DNA from: Chlorokybus atmophyticus
Lineage: Eukaryota; Streptophyta; Chlorokybophyceae; Chlorokybales; Chlorokybaceae
DNA length: 64,000 bases
Direction of reading: 5' to 3'
Assembly: GCA_009103225.1 (NCBI GenBank)
Contig: RHPI01002438.1
Span: 156,205-220,204, forward strand
This document shows, one piece after another, positions 11,198 through 23,055 of the stretch. Every line of letters starts with the position of its first letter. Position 1 is the stretch's first letter. The position numbers and the translations under genes were made by a program. The notes under the pieces are model-generated. The model was not told the DNA's origin and searched no databases. It saw nothing but the letters and a program-made list of their open reading frames with translations.

Positions 11198-14100
11198 TCA
11201 CTCATCATCATCTTCGTCGTCATCATCCAGGATAACTTTGCGGGGCCCACCAGTAAGGCCAGCTGAGGGCGACACATCGTCATCCTCAATTCTGCTGAGT
11301 GCAGCGCTCAACCTTCTCTGGGGCCGCGGCGAGGCCACTTTTTTTTCCACAAACCATCCGCCCACCACCCGCCTTGGCATGCCATGTTCACCATCTTCTT
11401 CTGGTATCTCCTGAGCACTCCGCTTGTTGTCTGGTATAGGGACCTCTGAAGGCCCTGCAATCTCTTCAATTTCATCATCCTCATCAACCTCTTCTCCTTT
11501 CTGCTCCTCCTCGTCCTCCTCTTCCTTGCCTTCACCCTCTTCATCGCCACCGCTGCTATCATTCTGTCTTGACTGCCGCATGTTATCCTTCAGTATATGC
11601 CTGGAAAGCCAGCGTTGCCAGTCTCTGACAGATATCACTCGCCCTTCCGAGCCCTCGATTGCATGCGTGAGCGTGAACAGGTCCTGGCCAGCAATGCTGG
11701 TGGGCAGACGGCGCCCTTTCCGACCATTGTCCTCCATGTAACGCTGTGAGCGTTCTAGCAAGGCTTTGTAGTTGTCGTAAAGGTGTGCGACATAGACCTG
11801 ATCCGCAAGCACCATCTTTGCATGATCACGAGGAGTCCTGCATCCAAGCAGAAGAAAATATTGCATTATGCAAAGACATTGTGCACATGCGCTGCAGTAG
11901 AGTATTGCTGATAACACGTCACGCGCATCAGTGCTTAACACCATTTCTCTGAGGTGGCCACATGGTTCTGCAGATAGTGCTGCAATCCAAGCCGCAGCCG
12001 CCAAGGGTAGAAATGCAGCTCGTGCCAAAGATGCGTCCGAGCGTGACAGAAAACGCCAACGTAAAACTTGTCTGGCGTCTCACTGGGTGCAGCTGACTGT
12101 GATGTGGTCGCATAATAGCTCGCCCAGAACGTCGAGACATTGCACGCTGCACCACTGAGCGATACCTGCACGACAACTAGCTTGTTGAGCGCGTCCATTA
12201 CTTGCTGGCATGTACAAGTGACGACAATGCATTCAGCAACAACAGACGTGGCAAAACAAATATATTGAATTGAAACAATTCATGTGAATACTTTGTGGCA
12301 CTGCACACACCAAAAACATCAAAGTAGTGCTTGTGTGCTAACAATGGTGCAGAATGACCTTCTCACCTCCAGTCGGGCTGGGTGGTTGGAGCGTCCGCAC
12401 GCTTCACAAGTGCCAACTTCGGTCAGGTCACCAACTTCGCGCGAGAAGTACATTGGTCGAGAGTCCAGCGCACGGCGAAAGTCTTCTTTCCATGCTGAGC
12501 TGGACACCAAGCTCTCGCGGTGGATGCTAAGTTGATTCTGCGCAACAACATTCTGTTGGCGCTTACAACATGACAAGAGTATGCAGGCCTCAACCCTCAT
12601 ATTCAACAAGGTCAAACAACAGTTTTGTTTGCTTGTTTTGTAGTTGATAGCAAGTACCTCTACGCGTCTCACACCCTCGTGCAGTGGTGCTGCATCTGTG
12701 TGCCTGACCATCTGCAATGACGGTGACCATTACTCAGCACTACAAGCAATTCAGATGATGCGACATGCACTGCAACGATGACAACTGTGCGCACACCAAT
12801 CTTACCCTGAAGTGCCCATCTAGCAATGACAGCAGGTGGTACTTGAGATACATGTGGTAGCTGTCGTCAACACCTGCCTTGCATTCATCTTCGCTCCCAT
12901 TAGAATCAACTGCACCGCCGTTAGCTTCACCTTCAGCATCAGAACCTTCCTTGACAACGAAGCCGTCTAATGAGTCACCAGAGCACGAGTCTTCGGGTCC
13001 ACTGTTCAATGCAGGTTTGCCCGGTTCCTCTTCGTCACTGCTTATGCTCTGGCTTTCCACAGGTTCTGTTGCGCACTCAACGCACAACACACCATGTCAT
13101 GCCATCAGAAACCACCAGTCGGCAAGTAATTATGCACACTTATGCACATGTACAATCCACGAACTTACCAAGGGCCTGAGAAAGCACGCGCTGCTTGTTA
13201 GCACGGATACGCTCAGCCATCGTGCTTTGCACTTTGGAAGATGTTTCAGCAGATTCAGGACACTTCTCCTTCACTAGTTTTTCGGCAACACCTATAGGAT
13301 CGTTATCTTTGACACCATTGCCGTGTTTCGTGAGCCTGCGCCTCTTGGGCTTCTCAGTAACGACACCCGCACTGTCATCTGCACAACCACAACCACCAAA
13401 GCCAGTCATGCATACTTGGCACTTCTTGCAAACAACCCAAGACAGCACCACTTACAGTTGACACAGCTGTCGTGGAATGTCACGCACCTGAAAGCACATA
13501 AACAAGCGGGCCGTCACTATCATTGGAAACGGCAGACTTCCGCCTCCTCCTACGTGTGCGTGCGGGAGCTTCGTCACTATCCTCGTCAACAATAAACGCG
13601 GCTTCACTGCTGCTGGGCTCTGACTCATCTGACAGTTGTTGAGCTGACAAGATGAATTGACTGCCACTCCTTTTTGGCTGTGACTTCTTCTTCAGCTTTC
13701 GGCGGCGAACAGTGAGCTGCACTTCATCATCTGACTGTTCGCTTGTAGACGTCTGATTTTGCCTCTCTGAGTGCTGTCGTTCATCCTGCATGCAGCTCTC
13801 TTCAACGTCTTATTGCTGTCGCCACAATACAGCCAGCTTTGCAACCATGGTCCCAAACCGTAGCGTCGGGTAATCGTGCACGCCGCTTGGCACCTGTGCA
13901 CACAAAATTGGTTGGCCAATAGGGAGTGCGTGTTGAATGCTGCTGCAATGCAAGCAACTCCTCAGCAGGACATGCATTCACCAAATGACACCCAAGTGAT
14001 AGGCAGCACACATCTAATGCACCTTCTCCGGTCCTTTGGCTGGTAGCTTGGCTATCCCGGTCCTTGCCAGCGCGGCTTCGCAAGTTGTACTTCGGCGGCT

Positions 14101-14758
14101 CGTGCGGTTGTGCTGCAGTCTCTACGGATGGCAGCAATGCAAGCAACTAAACCTTGTTGCCATGGACAGCGTTGCCAGCGTTCACAGCGTCTTCATCACC
14201 AACAATCATATGACTCACCGTTTGGACTCTCTGCAGCTGGTTGCTCGTTGTGGACAGAGTCCTGTATTTGGTCAACCTAAACGATGATGTCACTTAGCTG
14301 TCACATGTCACACGCTACGCGAGCATTCAGCAGGCAGTAAACTGTGCTTCTGCAGCGCATTGCACGAGCGGTGGTTCAATGGTCTGAAACATGATGTGAA
14401 ACTGTACATGCAGCTAAACAACAAAGTGGACTAGAGCAGCTGCAAGGGGTAGCTTACGTCTGCAGCGATGTGGACATGAGGCTGTATGTGCGGTGCAGTA
14501 TCCCTCTGTTTGTCTGCAACCGACTGCATGCAACTATTCTCAGCATGCATACGCTGGCGGGGACCGCAGGCAGGGAGCATATGTGGCTAAGTAACTCACC
14601 TTGGCAGCTTTACCAAAGACACGCAGCTGAGTTACATGGTTATGAAAGTCGCAGTGAGGACAACCAAATTCTGTCTGCGTGCCAGCATCTATTGCTTGTG
14701 CAAAGTCGGTCTGTGTGCCGGCTTCTGCATTGCTCTTAACGTCTGCAGCATTCGCCAT
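11198..14758 (-). CDS. DUF4211-domain nuclear protein, about 720 aa
   Basis: Ten exons: 14758-14600, 14261-14219, 14112-14023, about 13799-13488, 13378-13169, 13065-12806, 12711-12658, 12537-12367, 12165-11942 and 11837-11198. The N-terminal half is low complexity and charged, with basic clusters (TRRRRRKS, KPKRRRLTK) that look like nuclear signals. The C-terminal half has the DUF4211 pattern: a helical DDSYHMYLKYHLLSLLDG, SSSAWKEDFRRALDSRP, a Cys pair CEACGRSNHPARLE, VSLSG, and the block KFYVGVFCHARTHLWHELHFYP. Exon 10 continues MVLADQVYVAHLYDNYKALL, then a long Asp/Glu tract (about 11430-11560) ending in EDDDE. DUF4211 is found in eukaryotic nuclear proteins of little-known function. The acceptor of exon 4 is ambiguous by a few codons. 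A 194-bp piece of exon 6 and its intron recurs at 17759-17952. Confidence 0.8.
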
Positions 14759-15877
14759 GTCGGAGGGTAGCGCTTATGTGTAAAGCTGACTTGGCCACTC
14801 AGAAAACTGCGCACCTGGCTGTGCACTGTCACATTCAGGACAAACCGACGTTGTTATGTGCAGTGCAGCTGCCGCAGCTGCCGCACTGTGAGCCACAGGA
14901 CATACTCCGCATGTGCAAGGCTGCTGGCAACCCGTCACAACTGGTGGCTAACGCAACACACTGCGCCAGCATGCATTGTTGCAAACGCATTGCACCTGAC
15001 ACAAATGCATGACGCACTTCAAGCTTCCGCCAAGTGTCACGGCCGTACAAATTCTCTGTAAGTAGAGCATGCGACTGTTGGCCTTGCAACTAACACCAAA
15101 GTGTAAAGGCGTGCACATTGTACCTAGCTCAATAATCAACGTTCGAGCTAGCACGACTGTAAGCGATACTCTGACGACCATTGGCTTGCATGTTACTACA
15201 GGCACACCACCCCACAACACATGCCCAAACAAAACATTTAAGCTTAATCTACCCGCGTGGTTCCGTGTGTGCAGGACTGTAATTCATCAGCCTCCTAGGC
15301 ACCAGCATGCACATTGTGTTGTTTGTGCGCAGTCGAAAGCACCTGAATTGGCTGGCCCAAGCCTCATAGAGCGCTGCACGCTCTCCAGTGCCTAGCAACC
15401 CCAATACAAACACATCCCACAGAGTGTGTGTGAGCATAGAACAAACGTGCTTTCGCTTTTGGCTTACCATAGCATAGCACCTGGCCACACAGAGGCAACG
15501 CCTTTGGAAGGCAGCTTCAAACCCTGATTGGCCAGACTAAAACGGCGCCAAAACAGTAGAAGCGGTGCAAGGCATTGCAAGTTGCACCTCTGTCGAACCG
15601 GTGCAACTTGAAGTTCTACCGGTACTGTCTTAGCACACACAGGCATAATGTCACATCATTGCTTTGGCAACGCACGCGAATGAACTTCATTCACTGAACT
15701 CAAACGTTAGCGACGTTCTGCAGCTTGTAATTCCACGTCGGCGCTAGTGCAATGATGGTACGGTAGTACACTGTGGATATGTCATGGCTAACGTTAGCCT
15801 TGCACGTGCGTTGGGAGGCTCAATCAGCAATTCACACAAGCAAGCTATGAGTGTTTTGCGTGTGGCAGGCGGCGGAG
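14759..15877. promoter_or_regulatory. Divergent intergenic region DUF4211 / phytocyanin-like
   Basis: About 1.1 kb between two start codons of opposite direction. No coding family recognised. CTGCCGCAGCTGCCG-type words occur near 14868-14886. Promoter role inferred from position. Confidence 0.35.
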
Positions 15878-17126
15878 ATGGCGGAGATGGCGGCGGCAGC
15901 GGTGTTGCTAGCGATCGCCGCGCTGGCGTCTGTGGCAGACTGCACCACCTACACGAGTGAGTGTTTGAATGGTTGCGTCATCCGCGCGCTGTTGTGTCAC
16001 TGACATGCGCCGCTGAAACTGCGTGTGGTCGCTTTACACAAGCTTCAATGTCCCCGTTGCATGCAACTGTCGGCTGTGTCACAGCTGCCATTGCGTGTGC
16101 ATTGCCACAGTCGTTGACGAGAATTGTTGTTGGTCGCTTTTCTTGCTGTGGCGGCTGACCGGATTAAGTTGGTGCCAGTTGGCATGATGTGCAGCCTGCT
16201 GTCGTGTCAAGCTTGGATGCATACTTCGTCCAATTTCTGTTTGGTGCTTCAATTGCTTTTGTGGCCTTGACTGATTGCATGCAACAACAGTTCCTTGGAA
16301 GTTCAACCCCAGCCCGCCTTACACCAACCTTACGGCCTACAATCTCGAGAACGTCCAGCCTGGAGATGTCCTCGGTGAGTAACGGTTATACCTGTGTGTT
16401 ATGCTAGCTTATGAGCAGTGGTACCGCGTACAGTTGCGGTCACTCACAGTGTCAACCTTGCCTGCATGCATTAGTTCTTGCCAATTGGGCACATGTATTG
16501 CTGTGGTGAATGCGCATGTTGATGTGCAAGGGACTGTCTACATATGTCTTGCGGTCTGCATGGTTAGTTCTAAACTGCGCAGCAGACTTTGAGCATAAGA
16601 TTGAGATATGATGCGAGCGTGCAATGTGTACTGAGGTTTGTTCCGCTTTGCAGTGTTTCAGTACTCGTACCCGCAGAACGTGTACAGTTTCACGTCTCTT
16701 CCCGCATGGAACGGCTGCAACTTTGACAGTGCTGTGCAGCTTGGCACCAGCACAAACGGAAATACAACTTTCTCGACTCAAGTGAATGTCACAACCTCCC
16801 AAGGTGATTGCGCGCTGATTTGCTGTGCAGCAGTGAGCTGAATGCGCAGTAGCATACATGGTATGGTGTTAATGGCTGAGTTGCACCCGGGCTAATTTTG
16901 TAACAATGATGCCATTGCAGGTCTGCTCCTTTTTGCTAGCAGCAGCAACAACGACTGCACCACTGGTGGCGTGAAGTTGAGCATTGCGGTTGGTTCATTT
17001 GTGCCCCCGCCCCCTGCACCAGTAACTGCGCCCGCACCACCCCCCAACAGTGCTTCTGTCAGCCTCCCGGCACTCCTCATGCTGGCGCTGCCCACCATTT
17101 GCGCATTGGCGATGAGCTTCTTATGA
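15878..17126 (+). CDS. Phytocyanin-like (cupredoxin-fold) GPI-anchored protein, 172 aa
   Basis: Four exons: 15878-15956, 16291-16374, 16654-16803 and 16921-17126. The protein starts with a signal peptide (hydrophobic AAAAVLLAIAALASVADC). The mature domain has PWKFNPSPPYTNL, VQPGDVLVFQYSYPQNVYSF, WNGCNFDSAV, several N-glycosylation sequons (NLT, NTT, NVT) and DCTTGGVKLSIAV, the order seen in plant phytocyanins (W...F.VGD.L.F.Y...HNV....C......C..G.K..I.V). A Pro-rich spacer (PPPPAPVTAPAPPP) and a hydrophobic C-terminus follow, as in GPI-anchored early-nodulin-like proteins. The usual copper-ligand His in HNV is Gln here (QNVY) and the second ligand region is altered, so it probably does not bind copper. 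The role is likely extracellular or wall-associated. A third nearby Met could also be the start. Confidence 0.75.
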
Positions 17127-17758
17127 GAATTGGCCACATTGACGAATTAGTCCTCCTGAAGCAACTTGTCATGTGCATACATGCGGCGCAGACATGAATA
17201 TGCATCCCCACTTCGCTAGTCTCAACCCAGCAGTGTGTGTAGTTGCGGGTACAGTTTTGAGCTTCTCACAGGGAGCATTCGCCCAACATGAAGGGAGTGT
17301 CTCAATAAGATCAATTACAAAGGTAGTCGGCTGACCAGGGCGGTGGTGCTTAGAGGTGTGTTTGGTGTTGTTTGTCAATTGGCACGTGTCTGTCATGCTA
17401 TTTACGCATGTGTGTCAATAAGCTGTGCTGTGCACTTATTGGTTTCCAGCATGAACATCTGCACACGCTTGTCACATGCTTCGCGCGTGTGCCTCCGTGC
17501 ACTAGGATGCCCCACAGGTTGTGCCAATGTGGTGCAAGACATGCAACCCCTGCATTTCATGGGCAAAGTGACACCTTAAACCCCCTTTGCCCACCCACGC
17601 GTGGCTACCGCCCACGGGGTGTGCTTGCATGTATTAACAGCTGCAACACATGGCACGGCCAAAGCTGTATGCATAACTAAAATGAGGGGGGGGGGCGGCC
17701 GGGGGGGGGGGGCATTTGGTGCAAGCAAGACCACAGCAAACATAACTTTACATGGGGG
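17127..17758. other. Intergenic ending in poly-G tract
   Basis: No gene recognised. The last part (17687-17713) is an almost pure G run interrupted by CGGCC; the sequence quality is suspect here. Confidence 0.5.
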
Positions 17759-17952
17759 CATGCACTGCAACGATGACAACTGTGCGCACACCAATCTTAC
17801 CCTGAAGTGCCCATCTAGCAATGACAGCAGGTGGTACTTGAGATACATGTGGTAGCTGTCGTCAACACCTGCCTTGCATTCATCTTCGCTCCCATTAGAA
17901 TCAACTGCACCGCCGTTAGCTTCACCTTCAGCATCAGAACCTTCCTTGACAA
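17759..17952 (-). repeat. 194-bp exact copy of DUF4211 gene exon 6/intron segment
   Basis: These bases equal 12764-12957 with no difference seen over 194 bp; the offset is 4995. The copy ends directly at an undetermined base (N at 17953) and is preceded by a poly-G tract. It encodes the fragment from VKEGSDAEGE to YHLLSLLDGHF on the minus strand but no other exon is nearby. Most simply a scaffolding artefact; a recent segmental duplication is the alternative. Confidence 0.85.
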
Positions 17953-20304
17953 NAACACACAATCAACTACATCTTTGCTAAGCCGGCTAGGACCTTAAGC
18001 TAAGACCCTCAGGCAGCGATAAAACTGTTGACATCAAGTAGCATAGAGCAAAAGTCACCTGCAAAGCGCATGTAGATGTAGGTACTCTTCCCCATGTCCT
18101 GCACGATACATTAGATGTCACAAGATGTATCATGAGCAGACGCTACATAGTGAAGCATACTATGCTTGGTAAGTAGTCCACATGTGCCTTTTCAGCTTGA
18201 TTCATAGACCAGTTGGGATATTCTTAATTTCACATGTTGTGACATTACATTGATAAGCCCACATGCATGGTTGCTTTCTTGAACATGTAATCATGTCGTA
18301 TATTTGCAACCAGCTCGATCACCCTCTACTCAACACCTCATGTAAACTCAACATCGGCATCAATCATTGAGATATATACATAATGTGCTTTGGCCGTGGA
18401 CCTTGCTATATTACATGATCCGCGACGTTTGTTATATATTGATCCATACTTAAGTTGAAAGTGTGAAACTGTCAACAACTGCACCGCACATGTCGACACA
18501 TGTGCAGCGCATTTGTTATTTGATTGATTGTTAAGTACGTGGTGTACAATCATGTGACTATTACGATGACGCGGTGCGCGACGATGTGTTCACCCTACTT
18601 ATGGAGGCTGGCGTTGTCGTCATTGGCGATTAGCCGAGTTTCATGCCCGTCCGTGCGCGGGAGGTGTAGGGTAGGCACCTGGACTTGGCGGCGTCCGAGA
18701 CCAGCTGTGACACGAAGCTGTAGCTGGACATCACCGTCACGGCATGTGGGGAGCGAGCCGGCCAGCGGAGAGGTGGCGGAAATGGCTATGTGGCACACGT
18801 ATGTGGATCACCCGCCGCAAGACACCTTTCACCCGCTGACGATGGAAACGCATGGCACGCGAGGCCCCTTATTGTGCCATGCTTGGCGAGGAGATGCTGG
18901 ATTTACATGCGCTCTGCACCGCCACAATGCAAGTGGAGTCATGAGGCCTGGAAGGGTTCATCCGCATTTCCCGCCACCACATGGCTTGCGCCTTACAGCG
19001 GACACAGACAATGGCAATCCGATTGCCATTGACCCCACTTGAGGGCCTCAAGCGGGGAGCGGCAATGGCAACTGGGCAAAGCTTTTGTCGCCGGGGACTC
19101 TCCAACAACGGAGGCGGACATTAGCTGTGTGCATGGTAGCAGCACTGCCAGCCAACATTTGCATCTCCGTTTTTATTTATTGCAATAATATATGTGTTTT
19201 CAAGTGGCGTTCAGCACGTGTCAATACAAGCCTTGTTGCACATAATAAGCTAAGCCATAGCACGGGGTCTTTTATACGTATTGATACGTATACAATGTGC
19301 ATATGTACTTATAACAACATGATTGTATTGCTTATTGCCCGCAACAATAAAGTCATCGATTGATACTGTTGATGTTATTAAGCATTTTCGTCAATTATAT
19401 TGGTACCTTGTGCTATGTTGACATTAAGTGGAACCGAGCTAAGAAAAAAGTTCAATTATGTAATTTTATTGTGCGTCAACTGCTCAATTGCTTGCAAATG
19501 TTTTTGGCAGACTCGCAATTGATTCGTAAATCATGAATGAGTTTTTAATAATGCATCTTTTATAATCAATTGTGCAATGGTTTCATTGTAAGTTTGTTGC
19601 TTTATCATGCAAGTTGTCTTAAACCATGCAATGTGTCAGTAACAACTCAAGCAATTGCTTTATCAAGCATTATTATAACGTAAAATTTTATAGCCTTAAT
19701 TATCACCATATTAAGTACCTTACATCACTTAACGAGAATATCATTATGGCCATATGCAACAGGCATTGGATTATTATTATTACAGTATTAAACCTTACAA
19801 GACTTAACACCGTTAACAATTAATCATATTGTTGTGCATGCGTAACATTTCATGGCATGTGACATTAATGACGCATTGTTTGCATGAATTACCCATTGCA
19901 CCGTATTATTGCGGCATGGTGTCTATGCGGTTCCGAAAAGCATTTGCTTGTAGATCAGCGTGTAAATGCTTCTAGCTTATTGCAAGCACATTTCAGGTTT
20001 GTACGATACCACCTTTCGTGCTTGCATCATGGTTGTGTACAAATCAAACATGTCAAGCAAACACAGTTGCAATATTACCAGTACTTTTTACCCTTCAATG
20101 CGTTCATAACAATTGTGCAGGACATAGTGTACAGCGCACAGCATGTGCATAGTTATCGTGTCATCACATAATACCTGGCGTTTTTTAACACAATGTGCGG
20201 GTTGGCTATCCCACACAGCAATATCGTCACTCGCAGCCTAGTGCTGGTAACATAAACTCACATAGCATACACGCGTTGCAAGAATGAATGTGGAGACCAG
20301 TTTG
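17953..20304. other. AT-rich island without recognised genes
   Basis: After the N at 17953 the composition changes. Most of 18000-18540 and 19150-20270 is clearly AT-rich, with words such as TTATTATTATTACAG, while 18560-19110 is GC-rich like the rest of the window. No intron-exon gene structure or family motif was found in any frame. It could be a different contig joined at the N, an inserted element or a true low-GC patch. Confidence 0.5.
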
Positions 20305-23055
20305 CTAAAGAGCTGCAGTCAGTGTTTGTTTTTCTGTTGCCAAGGAGTCGATCAAGTGCTGCACAACGCCCTTGCCTTCAGAGTTCAACCATTTGCGTCT
20401 GACCTGCACGTCAAAATACCGCATTAGCACCTTGTAGCTTGTAAAGCCGTGGACTGAAAGACATGCAGATATTGTAAACGGTTGTGCCACAACGGTGATT
20501 GCAGCCATGCAATTCAATCAGACACTCTGCACAAGTTGAGCAACCCTAAACTGGCAGGTAACTTAGCGTGCTGCACGCATCAACTGTCAGGTTGTGCGCT
20601 GGCATGGCTACCCAGGAGGTACCTGTATGTGATAGTGCGCAAAGTATGGTATAACAGCGCCTTTGAAGCTGACGTGCACTCGATGGAATGGCAGCTTTTG
20701 CAGCTGCCTTAACGTCACCTCTTCAGGGGTCGTCCCTTCAACGCGCTGCAAATATTCTCGCTCTGGCACAATTCTGTTGAGGCAGCAACATAACAACACT
20801 GTTGGATTGTGTCAATGCCTATGCTTGCAGCAGTCAGTCCCATCCTAGCATAAGCCTCTTGTTGTGGCACGTTCACATGTAGGGTTTACCCAACATGATA
20901 CAGTAATTGCCAATGAGTAGTGAACGGTACTCTTGTCACTGGTAAAATAAATGAATTGAATATGGGACAGATCGAACCTCAAGCCAAATGCACTTACTGT
21001 ATTTGGGGCTTCTCCTCCAGCGCCACAAACTTGTAGCTTTTGTCGGCATCCTTAGCTAGTGCAGGCAAAGGAGGCAGCTCATTCTCGCGCAGGATCGCAC
21101 TTGTAGCCCAGCCCACGAGATGGTCCATTCCGGCATTGGCGTACACCACTCGAGACTGCATGCAGAGTTACGCAGAGCACTTGCTTGGTCTGCAGTGCAA
21201 TATTGTAACAGCTAGTTTGTGAAATGAAGCAATGGTGCAAATACATGGTAGCCGCAATGTGCACAGCATGAGGCAGCTGTATTAATCTGCACATGTAGCA
21301 ACAGTCGTACGTATAATCGCAACCATCAAACCACGCAAAGCAGAATGATGCCATCAACTCTAAGCTAGTATGCAAATTGAATGACTTCAATGCAATCATC
21401 GCAAAGGAGCCAACCTGGAACGACCCAAGTGCGGAGATAAACGGTGCTTCACTGCAATCTGTTGCCATGCGCGCGAGTAACGGAAGGTCCCTGCCGTCTT
21501 TCTCACCATCTTTGTCTCTTAGAAACAAATGCCGCCCTGTGCGTCCAAACAACAGCGGCGCCACAGGCCCAGCAAGGCCTTGCAAAGGGTTTGGCAGAAA
21601 CGGCACCTACCCGCAGCACAGACCACTCAGGGTATCAACCAACTGGAGGTGGCATTACCCTTAACAAGTGGATTGCACGTCTTCAAACTGTCGGTTGCAT
21701 GCATCGTTCTCATGCAGTAAATCAGTCGAACAGCAGTTGAAAGACCGCTCCTTATCCAACAAGAATAACAAGGACAGCATACACCCTGCTGAGCTGCGCC
21801 TATTGGCACAAGTCTTGAACATCAGCAGTCAGACTGACCTGGTTTACGGAGCCCAGATGGGGTGTAGCTAGTGTCACAAAGTTGTAGGGCACGAGTCCAG
21901 CAATGCGACCGCGATCGCTTTCTGACCAGGTATCTGAAGGCTCATACAATGCGCCTGCAGCATAGCGCACGAACAGCCCGCCCAAGCTGTGTCCTATCTG
22001 CCAACACATCCCTTGAACAAGGCTGTCACACTGCACAATGCCACAGCACTGGCCGATGCAGCTCAAGCACGCATTTCCGCATTCAAGTTGCAGCAGCCTA
22101 CGCACCAGTGTCAACCGCTGTAGAGCTGGATGCTGTCGAACGACATCCCGAATCTCTTCCGCCAACCGCTTGCCCGCCACATCAACGCCATTGAACGTTG
22201 ATCGGCCGCCATTCACACGACTGACTACAGAAGTGTTTGTGCAAGTGCACAGAGCCACAGCTGAGCTTTTGCACACTGAAGGCTTCTGTACCAAACTTTG
22301 TCCTGCTCGGATACACTTTACCTCCAACATCTCCTAACCAGTGCTTACCGTGTATAATAGCCCTGTCGCCCATCCTGGACGTCATTTCCTTGCATGCGTA
22401 GTTCCAATCCTCTGGCCTGCAGGGCAACAAGCCGATGGTGGCAGCACATATATATGATAACATACGTCATACATATTAAACCGGTAGCATCAGCATGACA
22501 ATGCAAGCTGCCATAACCAGCACAACACGCGTCTTTCGCCCTATGCGTGCATGTCTGCCATGACCTAACTGTAACCGCCATGCACAAAGCACTGCTTTCA
22601 GCCAACCGGTGACTGATGAAGCAACACCATCAAGCAATTGAAGGCATGCTTTACTGGACGGTTTGCCAGCATAGCAAAAACAGGGTGTGAAGCTAACTCT
22701 GCTGCAGTAGCAGTATGAACACTTACGTGCCAGCAAGCCCGTGGGCAAGCACAATCAGGTGCTTGGGCTCTCCTCGCCTGCCAGAGCCGTTTCCGCTGCT
22801 TGCAGCACTTGTGGTGGCCGGGCCACTGCCCCGGTCGCCCATCATGCGGACAGCAGCACCGACCTGGCCACTCTCCAGAGCAGCGCTACTACTAACAATG
22901 CTACTTCTCAAAGCACGCCTGCCTCTGACTTGCCACCCTTGCAAGCAAGGCCGGCCCGTACGTCCAGCGAATGGTGTGCTCCTCACCGACACCGTCACCA
23001 ACGTCGCCGCCGCGCCAAGCTCCGCCGCAGCCACACCCATTGCCCGCTCAAACAT
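20305..23055 (-). CDS. DUF676-family serine lipase/esterase, about 421 aa
   Basis: Eight exons: 23055-22727, 22416-22349, 22224-22106, 21997-21848, 21606-21415, 21155-20998, 20773-20623 and 20403-20305, all phase-consistent. After an Ala/Ser/Gly-rich N-terminus of about 97 residues, the alpha/beta hydrolase core reads HLIVLAHGLAG, PEDWNYACKEM, STFNGVDVAGKRLAEEI, the nucleophile elbow IGHSLGGLFVRYA (catalytic Ser), NFVTLATPHLGS, LFGRTGRHLFLRD, VVYANAGMDHLVGW (with the Asp/His region) and VRRKWLNSEGKGVVQHLIDSL at the end. This matches plant and algal putative serine esterases of DUF676, which hydrolyse acyl-lipids. The first intron phases fix the acceptor of exon 3 at a TAG. A further 5' exon around 23180-23270 is possible. 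The substrate is unknown. Confidence 0.88.

Noticed and set aside
16892-17137. Minus-strand open frame opposite phytocyanin exon 4
   Set aside because: The plus strand continues the secreted protein in phase with a Pro-rich spacer and GPI-type tail; the minus reading has no motif.
18524-19042. 172-codon plus frame in the GC-rich core of the AT-rich island
   Set aside because: All three frames look equally open and none shows a domain; treated as non-coding.
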